From: Breviolum minutum Mf 1.05b.01
Taxonomy: Eukaryota > Sar > Dinophyceae > Suessiales > Symbiodiniaceae
Reading direction: 5' to 3'
Length of the DNA stretch: 64,000 nt
Assembly: GCA_000507305.1 (NCBI GenBank)
Contig: DF239305.1
Location: forward strand, 241,272 to 305,271
The notes under the pieces are model-generated. The model did no database searches. It was not told the origin of the DNA and worked only from the letters and a program-made list of their open reading frames with translations. The position numbers and the translations under genes were made by a program. This document shows positions 33,936 to 47,388 of this stretch, in pieces (the first letter of the stretch is position 1; each line of letters begins with the position of its first letter).

Positions 33936-35644
33936 TTATTCTAATAGGTATGATTATTGACATTGCTTTTTAGTCAGCAACGTGTAGGGGTCTGAGACAC
34001 CTTGATTTTGAGACATCCTCAGACTGGTGCTTTGTTATATTCAACAGACTCTCTGAGCTGACGCAAGGAGCATGCAGTGGATACCACTGGTTGTTTGAGG
34101 CCTCAGATTCTTTGAGATTTTCATAGCTTCTCTCTTAGCAATGGAGAAGTTGAAAGATCGTGTGCCCCTTGTCATCGCTTGCAAACTACTGGTGACAAGG
34201 TGTCTCAAACTAGATTCCTGGTCCAATGGACAAAGATGGACGTTGGACATGAAACTCCTTGTTTTCGGAGACTTTGTGAATCAGAGCGATTTGTTTGTTG
34301 GTGCTGAGGCCTAGAAAAGGCCGAGTTTCAACAAAAGGCGCGTGCCTTGTAATGAAAAGACATGTGGAAAAAATCTACTCTGATTTTGCTGCCAAAAAAA
34401 CGTCGCATTTTCAGCGCTTGAAGCATAGGGAGTCACATCAGTCAATGGCTACTTAGTAGTAAATGTCAGTGCTTCTTTATGGATAGGAATCCCCGATTAG
34501 AAGGGTAGCTAATCACTTGAGGGTACATGTGGCTGCAGGCGATGGAGCGGGCAAAGGAAAGCCAAGGAGAGAGTGATCAGAGTGTTAAAGACTTCAAAAC
34601 AGGAGCAGATCAATCTTGAATAGTGTCCCACAAAATTGGAAGATGTAGTGATTTTTTTCCCAACATTTTATTTTCCTTCCAATTGACGTAGGGAGGATGT
34701 CGGATGATACACATCCCTTCTTGCCATTTCAGCAAAGCACAACGTCTCATTTTTGCCCAAAAAAAAGCCACTGAGCAAAAGTCCCGGACCTCCAATGCTG
34801 CTCACCTTGCCCACGAGGAGACCAGTGAACTACTGAAGCGCTAAAGTGGCCGAAAAGATGAAAAATGACGTGAGGGGAAAGGGGAAAGGCCGACCTTTTC
34901 CGGAGTTGGGTACATAAGAGAAAAGTTTCAAAGTTCAAGGAAAGCATGCTGGGGTAACTTGAGTAGCACACAGCTTCTGCTTCACAAAAACAACTGACAG
35001 AGATACTGTTGATGGACACAACTTGCACCATCGAAAAGGATGTATAGAGCACCAGTTGTGGTATCAACTACGCACCAACTGCTTTGGCCAACTTTCTAAA
35101 TCATTTGTGTGTGACCAAGTCAGCCTGAAGACACAGCTGTGCCCAAGGGCAGGGGCCTTCCGCCATATTCCCAAGGACTGGCCCCGCGGCCATTTTCAAG
35201 TCAAGTCAGGTCCACTTTGGCAATGGCTACATGGAAGCTTGGATGTGAAAGTAGTTAGGCATGCTCAAGGCATCTCAAGGATGTAAAGTCCAAACACTCA
35301 AAATCAACACAGCAAGTGTCTAACAGTAGGTCAAATGGTGAGTCATTGCTGTTTGTCACTGTTACTGGGAAGCTACTGTAGTTGAATCTGGTTCTCTTTT
35401 TTTCTATAATTTCTCATCTAGTAAGTAAATGTGGGATTCCCTTTTCTGTGGCACCTTCCACTTCCCATAACCTTTTTGTGAACATCAAGGGATGTGGGTG
35501 TTTTTCTGTTTTACCCATTGGATGTTTTGACTTATTTCTTTCAGCAACTGAAAAATGATACCTAGATATGATTTACCTATATAGCTTAAAAGAACACTGA
35601 TGTCTTAGTTGGTTTCTAGTGATTTCTTCCACCATTTCTACCCC

Positions 35645-36005
35645 CAGTTTGTCAGATCCAACCGGTCCCGTTGGACCTGTTGAGGTATGGAAGCGCAGAA
35701 AGCAAAACTGTGAGCAGTTCAGGTAGGGAGCTTTCGACACACAAAAATTGTCGCCTGACTGGTCGAACCCGTATCTACTGTACCTGTTGGGTAAAATGGT
35801 CCCCAATGTCACCTGGTTGGATGAGGATGTACCTCATTTGGAGGCAGAATGGTACCTGATTCCGGATGTTTTAAAGGGGGAGTACCGATTCTACTTACAT
35901 AGGCCGAAAAACATACGGCACCTCCATGGGTGGTCGGATTCCTCCATTTCAGGTAGCTACCTGCGGGCATTTGCGGTGGGATGCAGCAACTTCTCCATTC
36001 AGTGA
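35645..36005 (+). CDS. Unrecognised coding exons
   Basis: The main exon is 35727-36005, after GGTAG: 92 residues reading KLSPDWSNPYLLYLLGKM, TWLDEDVPHLEAEWYLIP, GEYRFYLHRPKNIRHLHGW and a TGA at 36003. It is very protein-like, with high W/Y/P/L content. A preceding stretch at 35645-35722, after CTACCCCCAG, reads LSDPTGPVGPVEVWKRRKQN and ends TTCAG|GTAGGG. The two cannot be joined by a 4-bp intron, so one boundary is wrong. I know no matching family. Confidence 0.5.
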
Positions 36006-36458
36006 CGTGGTGTGAGCAGTGACCAAAACCTTGTTATGGGTATTGTAATAAGCCATTATAAGGATCCATATGAACCAATCAGTGTAATGGAATGTCATAC
36101 GGTTGTCAACGCTGCTCATATGATTTAAACAAGATCTGCGTTTAACTGGATTTGAACCGAATCAGCACTCTGAATCCTTTCTGTCAGCGAGGTACAACTA
36201 TCAATGTGCAAGCCTCAGTTGGCAGATGATGTGTGGCAATGGCTCAAATATATGGCTCCTCAAAAATGGATATTTCAATCGTGAAATCATGGGAATTTTT
36301 GAAAGGGTAGCCTGCCAGAATCTCTTCATAAGGCCTTATTTCTTGGGGTGGGGAAACGGTTGCATTGGGGTTTGGGTACCTCAAAATTCCTTTGATGAAC
36401 TATGACCAAATCAGTCCGTTGCCCCATTGCCACCATGGGTTGATACCTGGTGTTTGAG

Positions 36459-39400
36459 GTGCCAGCATTGCCATGGCCATCATGGCAACCCATGGTGACT
36501 ACTATGTCACTAATCCCGCAAAGGTAGGGTTGCACAGTTGGAGTTTGGAAATGGCGGTTGAAACAGTCGCCAACCAAGTGTCTCTAAGCTCCAAGTATCT
36601 TGGAGGAATGCTGTTTGACGGTGTCGTAGATTTTCGCCGCTGGTTAAAAATGATGCCAGTTTGAGGGAGGATTTTTCTACTTGGGAAAGCCAGCAGTTAG
36701 GAATAGATAGTTGAATGGTGGGGAAACTCCATTTGGCGAGGCAGATTTCCCCACCGCACCATGGGTGCAAAAGACGTTGCTTGCAGTGGTCTTTGCTGGT
36801 TCAGTGGCAGGTGTGGTCCCGGGGGCATTGAGGTCCAGGCTTTCAAGCTATCCAATTGAACTGGGGCCAAAAAACTGGAGTGAAGTAGGCGGTGCTTCAA
36901 GTTGCAGGTGTTTCATTCCCGCTTTTTTGTTGAGATAGTTCAAGTTGATGAGAGTGTCTTCAACTGTGTGGTTTAACTTTTTAACCACGTTAAGAAGTCA
37001 AATATTGAAGTTTTACGAAACCTGAAGCTATTGTATTTTATTTCAAATTGGGGTCCAAGAACTCCACACACCAATAGTATCTATTGAATTCTATTGATGG
37101 TAAACAAAATGCAGCTGAAACTGTGGCAAGGGCTTCTTGGAAAGATGGATTTTCTGATTTTGTTGCGTTAGTTCAGGGGTTTTCATCTCCCTTCTGGGGG
37201 GCAAAAAAAACACCACCCGATTGAAAATCAGGGTATCCAAATGAAGCTACACTGTTGAAGTGTTTATATTGGGGCCCAATGAAAAAATCAATGCGTTTTT
37301 TGGAATGATCCTTTTACCTTCGATCCTGAAGCATTGCGCATGCATTGGTTGGCGACATGCAAATCAAGTTCCATGAGCCAAGAATGGCAGGAAATTCAGT
37401 GACCTCACACAACGTCGTCGAATCCTACTATTGATGGAAGAAATCCGGCTAACCACCCGGGAAATATAAAACCGTGTTTCAAGAAACAGGTGCATGATTT
37501 GTTCCATCAACAGTATTGTGTTTCCAACATTTTCCAACAACACCAAAACATGGGAAAACAAGAGCCGTGATAGTTGAGCCGTGAACTATGGCCATATGTG
37601 TGGCAAGGCATGCTCTTTATGGGCATCTTGGGGGACTATTTGGGTCACCGACGTGCATTGCTCTTGACCAAAGCCCTAGTGGTCCTGGGAGCTCTCATGT
37701 GCCTCAGGCCGCAGGGATGAGGCCGCACCATGCTGTTGATGGAAGGGATTTAGATGATGTGATATTCTGGAAAACAAATCATCATGCATCTTAACTGATG
37801 CAGGATTTTTTCTCAATCCAAATTTGCTTGCATTTTGGTTGCAGAAAGTGACCTTTCAGTCCTTGGTTGCCGCGAAGCAGAATCCTCAAGCAACATCATG
37901 TCCGAGGTTCTGAGGTCGGAATCTCTCACTTGAAGCACAAAAAGAACGAAACGTCTTTGAATCAGATGTCAATAATGAAACATGAAGGTGTGCCTGTAAA
38001 TGATGCAAATGGTGTAAATGATGTAAATGGTAGTTGCTCCTCAAGAAGTCGATTCATTTCTGTGAGCTGAGGGTATCAAAAACAGAGTTTTCTGCCACAT
38101 CTGGGTGTGGCTCAAAAATGGAGGACCCCCCAAATCTTGTAGAAATGGGATGATTCTTGTAGGAAACTCATGGATCTTCTGTACCATAATTTTAAGCCCA
38201 TAATTTGAAGTACTGTACCATGAATGCACCATAGGAACTGGTGAACGTGGGGATTTTGTGCACCTAGAGTAGGAATTTTTATCTTCTGTATTGCAAGTGA
38301 GAAACAGATCAAATGTGCGGACAGGCAGGGCTATGCTCGCCTTACAAGTGAGCGAAGGTAAGCTGATGCGTATAGATCAGTTACTCAAATCTGTTAAAAT
38401 CTAGATTTTTTCAAAAGCCCCCTCCCAGAAAAAGATCATCCGAAGGATCTCATGCCACTTGAATGATGGGGTAAATACTGGATTCCTATCCCGGGCTGTA
38501 TATATCCTTATAGAGACTAGATGAGGCTAGTATAATCCACCTTATGCCCCTTATACATAAATCAATCATCCAGCTTTTTCGGTGACATGACCAAGATGAA
38601 GTAAGGTGCATCTTACTTCCAGAAGAGGCAAGCGACAATTTCTGGACGCACCTTGCGCTATGGCGCTTTGTCATTGGTGTAGGTGGGGATGGCGGGGAGA
38701 TCAACATTGAGTTTGGGGGCTCGAAGGGCCTATGACGTTGGCCTTTCCAAATGAATATGTCCAAGCAATACAACCGTTGAGTCTAGGTTTAGAGATGGAA
38801 CGTTTGGACAATGAGAGATGCGATCTCATATATCATAGTCATACAGTGGCAAGGATGTTCCCAAAAAGTCATCTCATACACCTGACCACTCGACACACTA
38901 AGTGTTGCTTGAACAGAATTTTTCGCATGTCACACATATCACAAAGACAAGATGCACAAAGTCTTGGGGGTGACAGCCCCGAATCAGAATCTCTAAATGT
39001 ACATATTGGTTTCCCTGCATAGTCAATTAGGGAATCAAAAGTCATAGACAATATCACCAATGAGTTTCTTCAGAATAATTTTGGTGATATTGTCCAACTC
39101 ACCAACTTGGAGAAACGCTGCATCAATTCCATGAATGTGGGGATGTGGACTTAAAATCAGGGATCCTCAAAATCAACGAAATGGGTATCTTGTGTTGGAC
39201 ATGCCGGCGATGTGTCGCCCTGCATCCCAGAAAACAACTGGGTTGAATCAGGGTTTACCGGCTTGGTTAAACAAACTGTCACAGGTTGAAAGGTTTGTTC
39301 TTGGCGTTCATAACGGGAAAAGCTTCCCACAATGAGTGTTCACTTGCCGTGATCTCCCCTCTATAGACCATAAAGCATGAACAAAGGGTGGATCTTCCAG

Positions 39401-42400
39401 CCCAGCGACAACTTAGATAACGGAAAATCCCAACTTCCAATAAGATCCCCCCCTGCAAACTAATATGACTAGCTGGAAATCCACCATTTGAAGATGTATT
39501 TCCTGTTGAAATGGGGATTTTCCAATGTCATGTTAGTTTTCAGGGAGGTACATGGGTGGAAACATCCCTACTAGTAGTATGCAATAGTAAATTCATTAGA
39601 TCATTAGGTCCAATTTCCAGCCAGCGAACTGATGCAAAAACTGGCAGGTCTGGGAGGAGCATATCCCTTAACCGCAGCTGTGGCTGGTGGATCTGATCAA
39701 GTAGGGAAGGCGGACGAAAGCATGAGGGAGGTTATTTTTGTGAGGGGAGAGGCTTTTTTTTGGGAGAAACCTATAGGTTTGGTGTCTAGAGATATCACTG
39801 AAATGCAATGTTGTAGGAGAAATACCGAGAAATAACATCAATCTATTAAAGACCAGCATGTAAATAGATACATGTTCTGTATACGAATGCATATCATCAT
39901 ATATATATATATATCATATATTCATCTATTATTTGATATGACACAGTTCTGTCCCCCATGTAGCCGTTGTTTTTTTCCCCTCATTTCACATACTTTTTGA
40001 TTCTCCGAAAATTGAGGCAAAACAAAAATCCTGCCAAATTCGTCGACAAAAGCCAGCTAGCTGTGAGGCCTTCTTCTGGCAGACGCCAGGTTCCGTGGCG
40101 CCCTACGTGGTGGCATTGATCCTGGTGGAACTTGTTCCCGGTCAGACGGGACTTCAGCTGCTTGGAGTTGCATAAAAACTCCCTGTTGAAGCTCACAACT
40201 GAAAAGATGGGAAACTCTGGTCATGAAACTTCAGTTTGTTGTATCTAATCTGAGTGAAACCTGGTTCCCTTAATAGGTGGCAGGTAGCATATAATCACCC
40301 AATTGGCAATATATAAGGGGTATATACGTGGTATATAAGTGGTATATACCGCCAATTGGGTGATTATATGCTACCTACCACCTATTGAGGGAACCAGAAA
40401 CAGTTATTGATCTAAAGGGTTTCCCCACCCAGTTGTTAGAACACAACACTATCTAAATCCTTGTGAACCAACCAGGTACAATGGAATGTCAGAAGGAAGT
40501 TGGCCGTAGCTCATACCTTTCAAAAGCAGTGATGGTTTGGAGGATTCCTTGACAGAGCACATCTTGATGTGCACATGAGGCATGAAAAAGGACCCTGGCT
40601 GGTTGTTGTATGTCACGGATTGCACTATGACCCATAAGGATTATGAATTCGCCCATAGGAATCCCTATGAACCAACCAGGATTTCATGGGACAGAAATTT
40701 GCGCATGTAGCTCATATGTATGCATATATATATATACATCTGTATAATATTCATATGCTTTGGCACAGATAGAATCCGCCCCCTTCTCAAAACCTTCCCT
40801 GCAAATTCCGAAAAATACTTACCCCACAACCCATGGGAAGCTGTGAAAAAATCTGTAACATCTGAGGTTTCGATGGGTTTTGGGTCTAGGTGCCCTGCCA
40901 TCCTTGGTGGCACTCTTTGCCTCCTTGCCAACAGATGCAACCGATGCAACCGATGCCACGTTAAGTCGAAGAGAAGATTTGATGCAAGGTTTTCGAGAAG
41001 CTTTTGGATGTCCTGAACTGCAGCGACGTCTACTGGGCACAGCAGGAAGCTGGTTTCTCTTTGATGTTGCAGCTTATGGTGACTGGAAAAACAGAAATGT
41101 GGGGTTAGTTTCAAGTCTTTCGGGGGGAAATGACATGAGGTTTTTGCTGATGTTGAGTCAGCAAGAGCTTTGGGATCTTTTTTTGTTGAGACTTGCTCTT
41201 GAATCTTGATTGCCTGGGGGTGTTTCACGTTCTGTGGAACGTATGTTTTTGGCTATGGTCGGTCGGTCTTTCTGTGCTAGCCTCTTTGTTCGGGTTTCGG
41301 TTCTCAGCCGGGCAACACACTGAGCTTCCAAGTCATTTCGACAGATTGAAGTGACTTTCAGTCCAAAAAATGATTGGAGGAGCATGCGGTTCCAGAAAAA
41401 GTTCCTTCTCCTCATAAACGTCATAACCCAACTCTTTTGGGGCAAAAAGTTTGAGCCAACTGCCTGTCCCCATAAACAAGAGAAGTCTTCAAGAAAGGTA
41501 CAAAAGCATGGGAATGAAAGTCCTCTCGTTCGGCCTGAGGTACTGTTGTCTTTACACCTCATATTCTCAGTATCTTCGGCGATGAGCAGTCTCTAGTTAC
41601 AATGATCTTGCACTCCATCCTTTTGTTGCGTGGCTGCATTGGTGAAAGACCGAGACTTCTTGAGGGATAGGATTAGGATGAAGGTTTTGTTCAGAGGTTA
41701 GTAACCACCATTCCAAAGTGGGAAAACATGTCCTTCTTGAAGGGAGCACAATCCTGGCTGCTGGACATTGGGCAGGTGCAAGTCTTCAAAAGCATGCCCG
41801 CCAGAACCCAAACATGTAAAAGTTTAGCGCAAACACTGCGGGAATTTGTAGACGCGCAAGACGTCTCCTTGCAGAAATAGATTCAATCCTCAACTATGTA
41901 CATGGATTTTTTAGATTCTATTATTCCTTTACTAAACACATCCCCTTTTAAATTGGACAAACAAACGGCCAAAAGACGAAGGTTGTCGTTCTCCATCCCT
42001 GCCACCTGGTTATCTGTGGTGGCATTGCCAATGCTTGGAGCTAAAAAGCTGAACCTCTACGGCTTTGCCACTCAGACGTCCAAGCAGTGGAGCAACGACC
42101 CATGGGGTTTTCGGTTGGTTGTCGTTGGTTGGTTGGTTGGTTGGGTGGCTGGCTGAGTTTTTTGGAGGAATGGCAATTGGACTTCTCCATGTTTTTTTTC
42201 GAAGAAAGAAAGCTTGGAAATGAAAGCAGTCAATGTGGAAATTGCAATATGACCGAAGTGCAGTTTTTGAGAACTCTGGGGACCCTATTGTAGGCAGGAA
42301 GTCTAATGGAGAAAGCACCTGGATTGGTGCATGTCAAGCCATGTCAAGGTGGTGTGATCCAAAGTGTAAAACAGTTGGACACACTTTCCACACCACAGAA

Positions 42401-45392
42401 CTCCATCGCATCTTATGTCTTTTTGTGTATGAAACAACAGTTGATCACTGTGCTTTACAATGATGAAAACTGACACCGTTCCAGGTCTTGCAAGCAGTTC
42501 TATTTACATCTTTTGCCAGCAGCTATAGCATTCTTCATCAATCTCAGAAGGTCCTTTGGGAGACTTGTTGGGAGACTTGTTGGAAATTGGGCTTAAGGGA
42601 AATGATCCATAATGACCCTTATGACTGATTGCTGACCCTTTGGTTTTTGGACTTGTAAAGGCAAAAGAGTTTTGGGAGACATTTTGAAAGACCAAGAGAT
42701 AATGTTTTTCCAAGAACATCTGATTCAAGTTACGCTTAATTGTTGGTTTGGGTCGGTGGTTTGGGTGTTCCTAATAACCCTATATTTTGGGTCCCTTCAT
42801 GCAAAACATCTGATTCTTCCCTTTTCTTGAGGTGCTTCTCACTCTTCTTTGTGCCATTTACTTTGGTCAGAGCCTCAAAGAACCTGTTTGGAGAACCTGA
42901 AAAAACCACCAGTGATGTCGAGGAAGTGCAGGTTTTAAAGCTGTCAAGTACAAAGAAAGGTCCAAAACCATTGCATCTCATGATGCGTTGCATGTTTTAT
43001 ATTTACAGGGTATGACTCCCAAACATAGAATTCTTCGAACCAAGCATCCTCACAGTTTAAGCGTGTCAAAATTGGTACTGTTTCTTTAGTTGTTGGTCTC
43101 ACCAGCCAGCGACGTCATCAGGTCTCAATTGGGGTGTCTGCGTATCCACTTACGTACTCCCAGTTCAAGTCTTTCCGGAAGAGCCTCATGGCTAGCACTT
43201 TCAAAAGTCATCAAAAGTCTCACATTTTTCTGATGAGGGGTAGTTTTGAAAAAAACACTAGAGACACAACCAGCTGTGGTTTTCAAAATGAATGAGGGAC
43301 CCCCAAAAGCTCCAATCGACTCCATCGGTTTGGCGTCACCAAAATTCCCACCATTTCCGATTTTCAAGTTGTAGAAGTTGGACATTGCCATAAAACTTGC
43401 CGTGCAATACTTGGTGTTCATGATGAGTACAGATGATACACAAAAACCTTAGCAAACCAGTTGATCTGTTTATCTCAACGATTGAACGAGATTTTTCACC
43501 AGAATTGGTTCACCAGATTTATTTTCATGAAGTAACGACGTCACGGGTTTTTTTCGGAAATCTTTTTTTACATGAGGATGTTTCAAAAATTATCCCGCAA
43601 AATCCAATCGATGTCCTACTGTCAAGTTGAACAACTCACTGTATTGCGGGTTGTCATTTTGTCAGCCCATGTGGACGCTTCAGTATGCGCAATCCGACGT
43701 TTTATGGCAAAAAACAACCGACCTTCCTAGAGAAGTCCAGGAAGGAATTGATTCACAGTTCAGTTGCGAATGCTTGAGGTTGGTTACAATTTTTTGTTTC
43801 CCGCAGAGTTACACTTCGGGTATATTTGTTGGAAGCAAAAGGCGAACTTTTGTGTTATCCTATGATTATTAAACCTGGAATACCCAATGCTTTCTTTTAA
43901 GTATTTTGAAATCGGGGAGGGCCGACTGCAGCCATCAATTTATCACTTGCGCTGGAGTAATTCTCTCGTTGAAGAGACAGGGGTTGACATTGATGCTGGG
44001 TTGATGAAGTTCCACCTAGATTTACGCATTGACCAGAAATTGTGAAGTTTGTTGCACTTTTCTTTTCTTCGGGAAAACAAACATTTGACAGCCAAAAAGA
44101 AGGCGACTCACCTTTTTTGCGTGGATAGATGATCAAACTAAATCATTCAATCAACCAATGTGTATTGTTGTTTCTAAAGGATATTTCGGTTGGTAACCAT
44201 TGTATGATGCCAAGATTCAACGGAAACTCCCAGCAATTTCGCCTCAGATTCCGTGGGACCTTGCATGGCGTCTCTGCCGCATCCGGCAAGCTGGGTGCAT
44301 TGGTGACATGGCTGATTCATGGCTCGGAGGTGGAACTCAGTTCGGGGGGAAGGACTTCCCCAAGCAACGTCCCAGTAGCTCAGTAGTTCGTGGTAGCTTC
44401 TCTCTGACTTTCCACAAGGTGTGATGACTCAACATTTCCGGATGACCTTTTTTGTTTCTGCACCCCTCAATACTGCTTGCGTGCCATACACAATTTATAC
44501 GTTTGCACCTTTGATTTGTATGATTGCGTGTAGTATGAATTTGTACCATACATGGATCTGACATACACGGAAGTATATTATACTGTTTATGCATATATAT
44601 ATATACTATATACATGTATTTTGTTTTTGTATGTAATGTAATGTAATATAATACAATGGAATGTGATGTGAGGTGATGTAATGTCTGTCTGTACTGTATG
44701 TATATGTATTGATTTAAATATATACATCTATCTGACCATATTGTTTTGATCACATGCAATGGACTGACACTTTCCTACACTTCACATCCTCCAGTAAAAA
44801 TCAGTCCCTGAATCGGCAGTGGGTTGCTTCTCTCAGGTTGGAGCAGGCCTTTTTCCATTTCTCAACGCCGCTGGCGGGGTTTCGTCCTCGGATTTTCCCA
44901 CCAGTTCGATGCAAGCCACAGATGGGTCCATCGGAAAAGACGAGAAATCCGATTTGAGACAACAAGATTTGGCAAAGTTGACATACATACGCATTATACA
45001 GTATATCTATATACATACATGATCTATGTCTATAGTTGCGCTTGGAAAAGCTCAGCTTGGTGATTTTTAACTAAGCCCAGTGAGGTTCCTGCTGTTATGG
45101 GCCTGCAGGTGGGTTGAACTTGAGAGATTTCAACTGGATTTGATTCCATGAAGAAGTCGATCATTCCATGTCCCGATCTCAAAAGAATCGAAGTACGAAG
45201 CGAGGAAAACATCGAAGTGTGTCGCATTGAAATTGATGTGAAGCGGACCTTCAAGTCATGTATAAGAGTGTGTACATAGGTCATCATTGAGCCACCACTA
45301 CCCCCTCCCCATCACGGTAGTAGTGCCAGGCGTTGGTTTGTGGTCTTGGTGCCCTGCTGAGCTACTTGTGTTTACCTCCATCCGAAGCTTGA
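36459..45392 (+). CDS. MFS phosphate:H+ symporter-like transporter (PHS/Pht1 type)
   Basis: Twelve-helix plasma-membrane-type transporter. Exons: 36459-36523 (probable TM1), 36741-36810, 37608-~37705 (together VVFAGSVAGMLFMGILGDYL, the MFS G-x-L-x-D-x-x-G-x-R loop), 38623-38682 (LALWRFVIGV), 39657-39700 (GAYPLTAAVAGGSDQ), 40068-40159, 40867-41078 (WVLGLGALPSL, then GTAGSWFLFDVAAYG, the Pht1 helix-7 signature), 41540-41627 (FTPHILSIFG), 41982-42066, 42832-42865, 43122-43180 (NWGVCVSTYVLPVQVFP), 44234-44302 (RGTLHGVSAASGKLGAL), 44837-44878, 45076-45108 and 45330-45392 (ALVCGLGALLSYLCL, TGA 45390). Nearly all phases agree; the 37.7-38.6 kb join is open. Donors include GC (40160, 41628, 42067) and GA (43181). 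A 'DATDATDAT' repeat sits in the cytosolic loop. The true start may lie upstream. Phosphate as substrate is inferred from these motifs. Confidence 0.88.
37425..37515. mobile_element. MITE-like element, CTACTGTTGATGG family, copy a
   Basis: Left end CTACTATTGATGGAAGAAAT, right end TTCCATCAACAGTA. The right inverted repeat is shorter than in the other two copies, so this copy is internally deleted. It lies in an intron of the MFS gene. Confidence 0.75.
39449..39546. mobile_element. MITE-like element, CCCTGAAAACTAACATG family
   Basis: Left end CCCTGCAAACTAATATGAC and right end TCATGTTAGTTTTCAGGGA are inverted. The middle (GAAGATGTATTTCCTGTTGA) matches the copy at 23400-23496. It lies in the MFS intron 38683-39656. 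Confidence 0.85.
40261..40397. mobile_element. Long-TIR palindromic element, CTGGTTCCCTTAATAGG family, copy a
   Basis: 137 bp with ~46-bp inverted ends. Left CTGGTTCCCTTAATAGGTGG ... TAATCACCCAATTGGC; the right end is the complement. The centre is GGTATATA-rich. AAAC flanks both ends and may be a 4-bp target duplication. It lies in the MFS intron 40160-40866. Confidence 0.9.
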
Positions 45393-45497
45393 AAACCGAA
45401 GCAGTGGACTGAACGCAATTTCACCATGGCTCGGAGTTTTTAGTGTTGGACTCCGACATGCAAAGACAGCAAGGGTGCTAGTTGTTGCTGACTGAGT

Positions 45498-46645
45498 TTG
45501 AAAGTCTCTGGAATGCAAGACATTTCTGGTAAATCGGAGAATCATGCTGGTTTAATCACTGTAGCAATTGGGTTAATCAAATTGTGGAGCACCAGATATG
45601 AAATTCAACAGCATTTGTGGCAAAGGTTAATCTTTACAAAGACATCTCCATCAGGTTCCACGACAAATAGAATCGGAGCTGAAAGGTATCCGTTGGCCGA
45701 AACATTTTCACCATGTACCGTTGCTCGTGACAGCAACGCATCCCAAGTGGAAGAAAATCAAGATGGCGGATGGAGGGTGTTTTTCAAAAGGCAGGTGGGC
45801 ATGTTCTTGGATGATTTTGTGGAGATAAATTCTTCCGATTTACTGTGAACATGTTTTAGAGAGAGTTTTCTGTTCCCTCCATGGCAATTTCAATGGAATC
45901 TTTGCTGTCTGTAACTTCGCGAAGACTTTCAGGTCCTTTCCAAATGGCAGGTGGATCGGTGAATCATTTGTGGAATTTTCCCATCCAACCAAGGGACTTG
46001 ATTCGTGAGGGATTGTTCCATGTTCCAACTTTTCTGATGTTTTGGAAGGGAATGGAAGGACGGAAAGTTTCAGAGATTTGTGTCTTTCAGGTAATTTTTC
46101 ACAAGCTTGGATATTGTGAGCTGAAACAAGGTTTGGGTCCAAGAAGCTTGGACATTACAAAGGGCCACAAAAGTTTCACACTCAATCTGCTGCAGATTTG
46201 TTTTGCATGTTTTTTTTTGGCTCAAAGATGCAGTGCGAATGTTGGTGTCTGTTCCGTGTGGCAGCTCAGCAAACGGGTTGCTTTGAATACCAGTGAAAAA
46301 TGCCGAGTTTTTTTTAAATGAGATGTCTCTTAGGTAATGGTTTCAGCCACTTATTTAAACATTCCTGAAAAACCAAAGCTACCAAACCCCCCCAACCAAT
46401 TTTGGCCTTATTTCCGGGACCTTTTTTCGCCACCGGGGGATCCCTTGGCCTTGGTTTTTTGGGGGGTGGCGGTGGCACCCAAAGATTCCCAATGAACCTT
46501 TTTGAAATCTGAAAGATTGGGAGATGATGAGATGATCCAATTTTTCTATGCAAAGATTGCAAACTCAGTGGTTGTAAATGCCAAACAGCTGAGGTAAAAG
46601 GACCTAATTCGATCTTCTTCGACAAAATCTTCGATGTCTGCGCAG
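45498..46645 (+). CDS. Unrecognised multi-exon gene with Cys-rich exon
   Basis: An exon ending at 45794 (AGGCAG|GTGGGC) reads TSPSGSTTNRIGAERYPLAE and EENQDGGWRVFFKRQ. The exon 45860-46090 (acceptor TTTTAG, donor TTTCAG|GTAATT) joins it in phase 0 and reads GGSVNHLWNFPIQPRDLI then PTFLMFWKGMEGRKVSEICV. A later exon, 46532-46645, ends GCAG|GTGCGA and reads PIFLCKDCKLSGCKCQTAEV then GPNSIFFDKIFDVCA. Its C-x2-C-x4-C-x-C cluster could bind zinc. The region between 46091 and 46531 has two open frames and was not resolved. It starts ~100 bp after the MFS stop codon. No family was recognised. Confidence 0.5.
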
Positions 46646-46961
46646 GTGCGACTCAATGTGGTAAACATATGCAAACATCTTAAGGCAAGAGACAGATTTG
46701 CTAGAACAGACATGGAAAACAGAGGGTGAGACTCTGATTTTTACAGTCACTGAAATTTAATTTCACTTGCCCAAGTTGTTCCAAAAATTCTCTCGTGAAA
46801 CTACCGAGGAATGGTGAGGCGGAAAAGCAATCGGATAATCTCATTCATTGAGCTTCCTTCGCAAGTGTGTTTTCATTATCCTAACCGTGGCTCAAAATCA
46901 CTGACCCCAAAAAATTCATGGTAAAGTTATCCCCAGCTGTGGGCCAGAATTTCGAGGCTCC

Positions 46962-46997
46962 CGGGCCTTCTGGGGTCACGAGCAACGTAAAGGTGCA
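46962..46997 (+). CDS. Candidate micro-exon
   Basis: Bounded by TTTCGAG and AAAG|GTGCAT, reads APGPSGVTSNVK in phase 0. Tiny, and supported only by its splice signals. Confidence 0.25.
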
Positions 46998-47388
46998 TGG
47001 GGGAACTCCATGGCCGCTGGCAAATTGATGAGGGGAGTTGATTTTTTTGAATCAAAAACAAAGGATTGACACTGTCGCTTTGAAGTGTGGAAACCAATTT
47101 TCATTGAAACTGCATCTCATGAGGATTGGGCCCATAAAAATCTTCACAATTCTGGTTCTGTCTTTTTTGTTTGGGATGGATATGATAGACTGCAGTCATA
47201 GTACTAGAAACAGCTGTGCTCGTAGTACTACAAATGCTGTAGTGCTACTAAGACAAAAGCTGTCAGAAGTACTAAGTACTACCACCTACCCATCACAGCG
47301 TTGGACGGGCGGGATAGTAACAATAGTGATTGAGGGTGACCAGCTGAGGAACCCCTGACCAGAAAACACGTGGGTCCCACATGATACC

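Noticed and set aside
46205-46226. TTTTTTGGCTCAAAG, similar to the end of the dinoflagellate spliced leader (relict leader of a retroposed mRNA)
   Set aside because: Only ~11 bases match, next to a T-run, so chance is likely.
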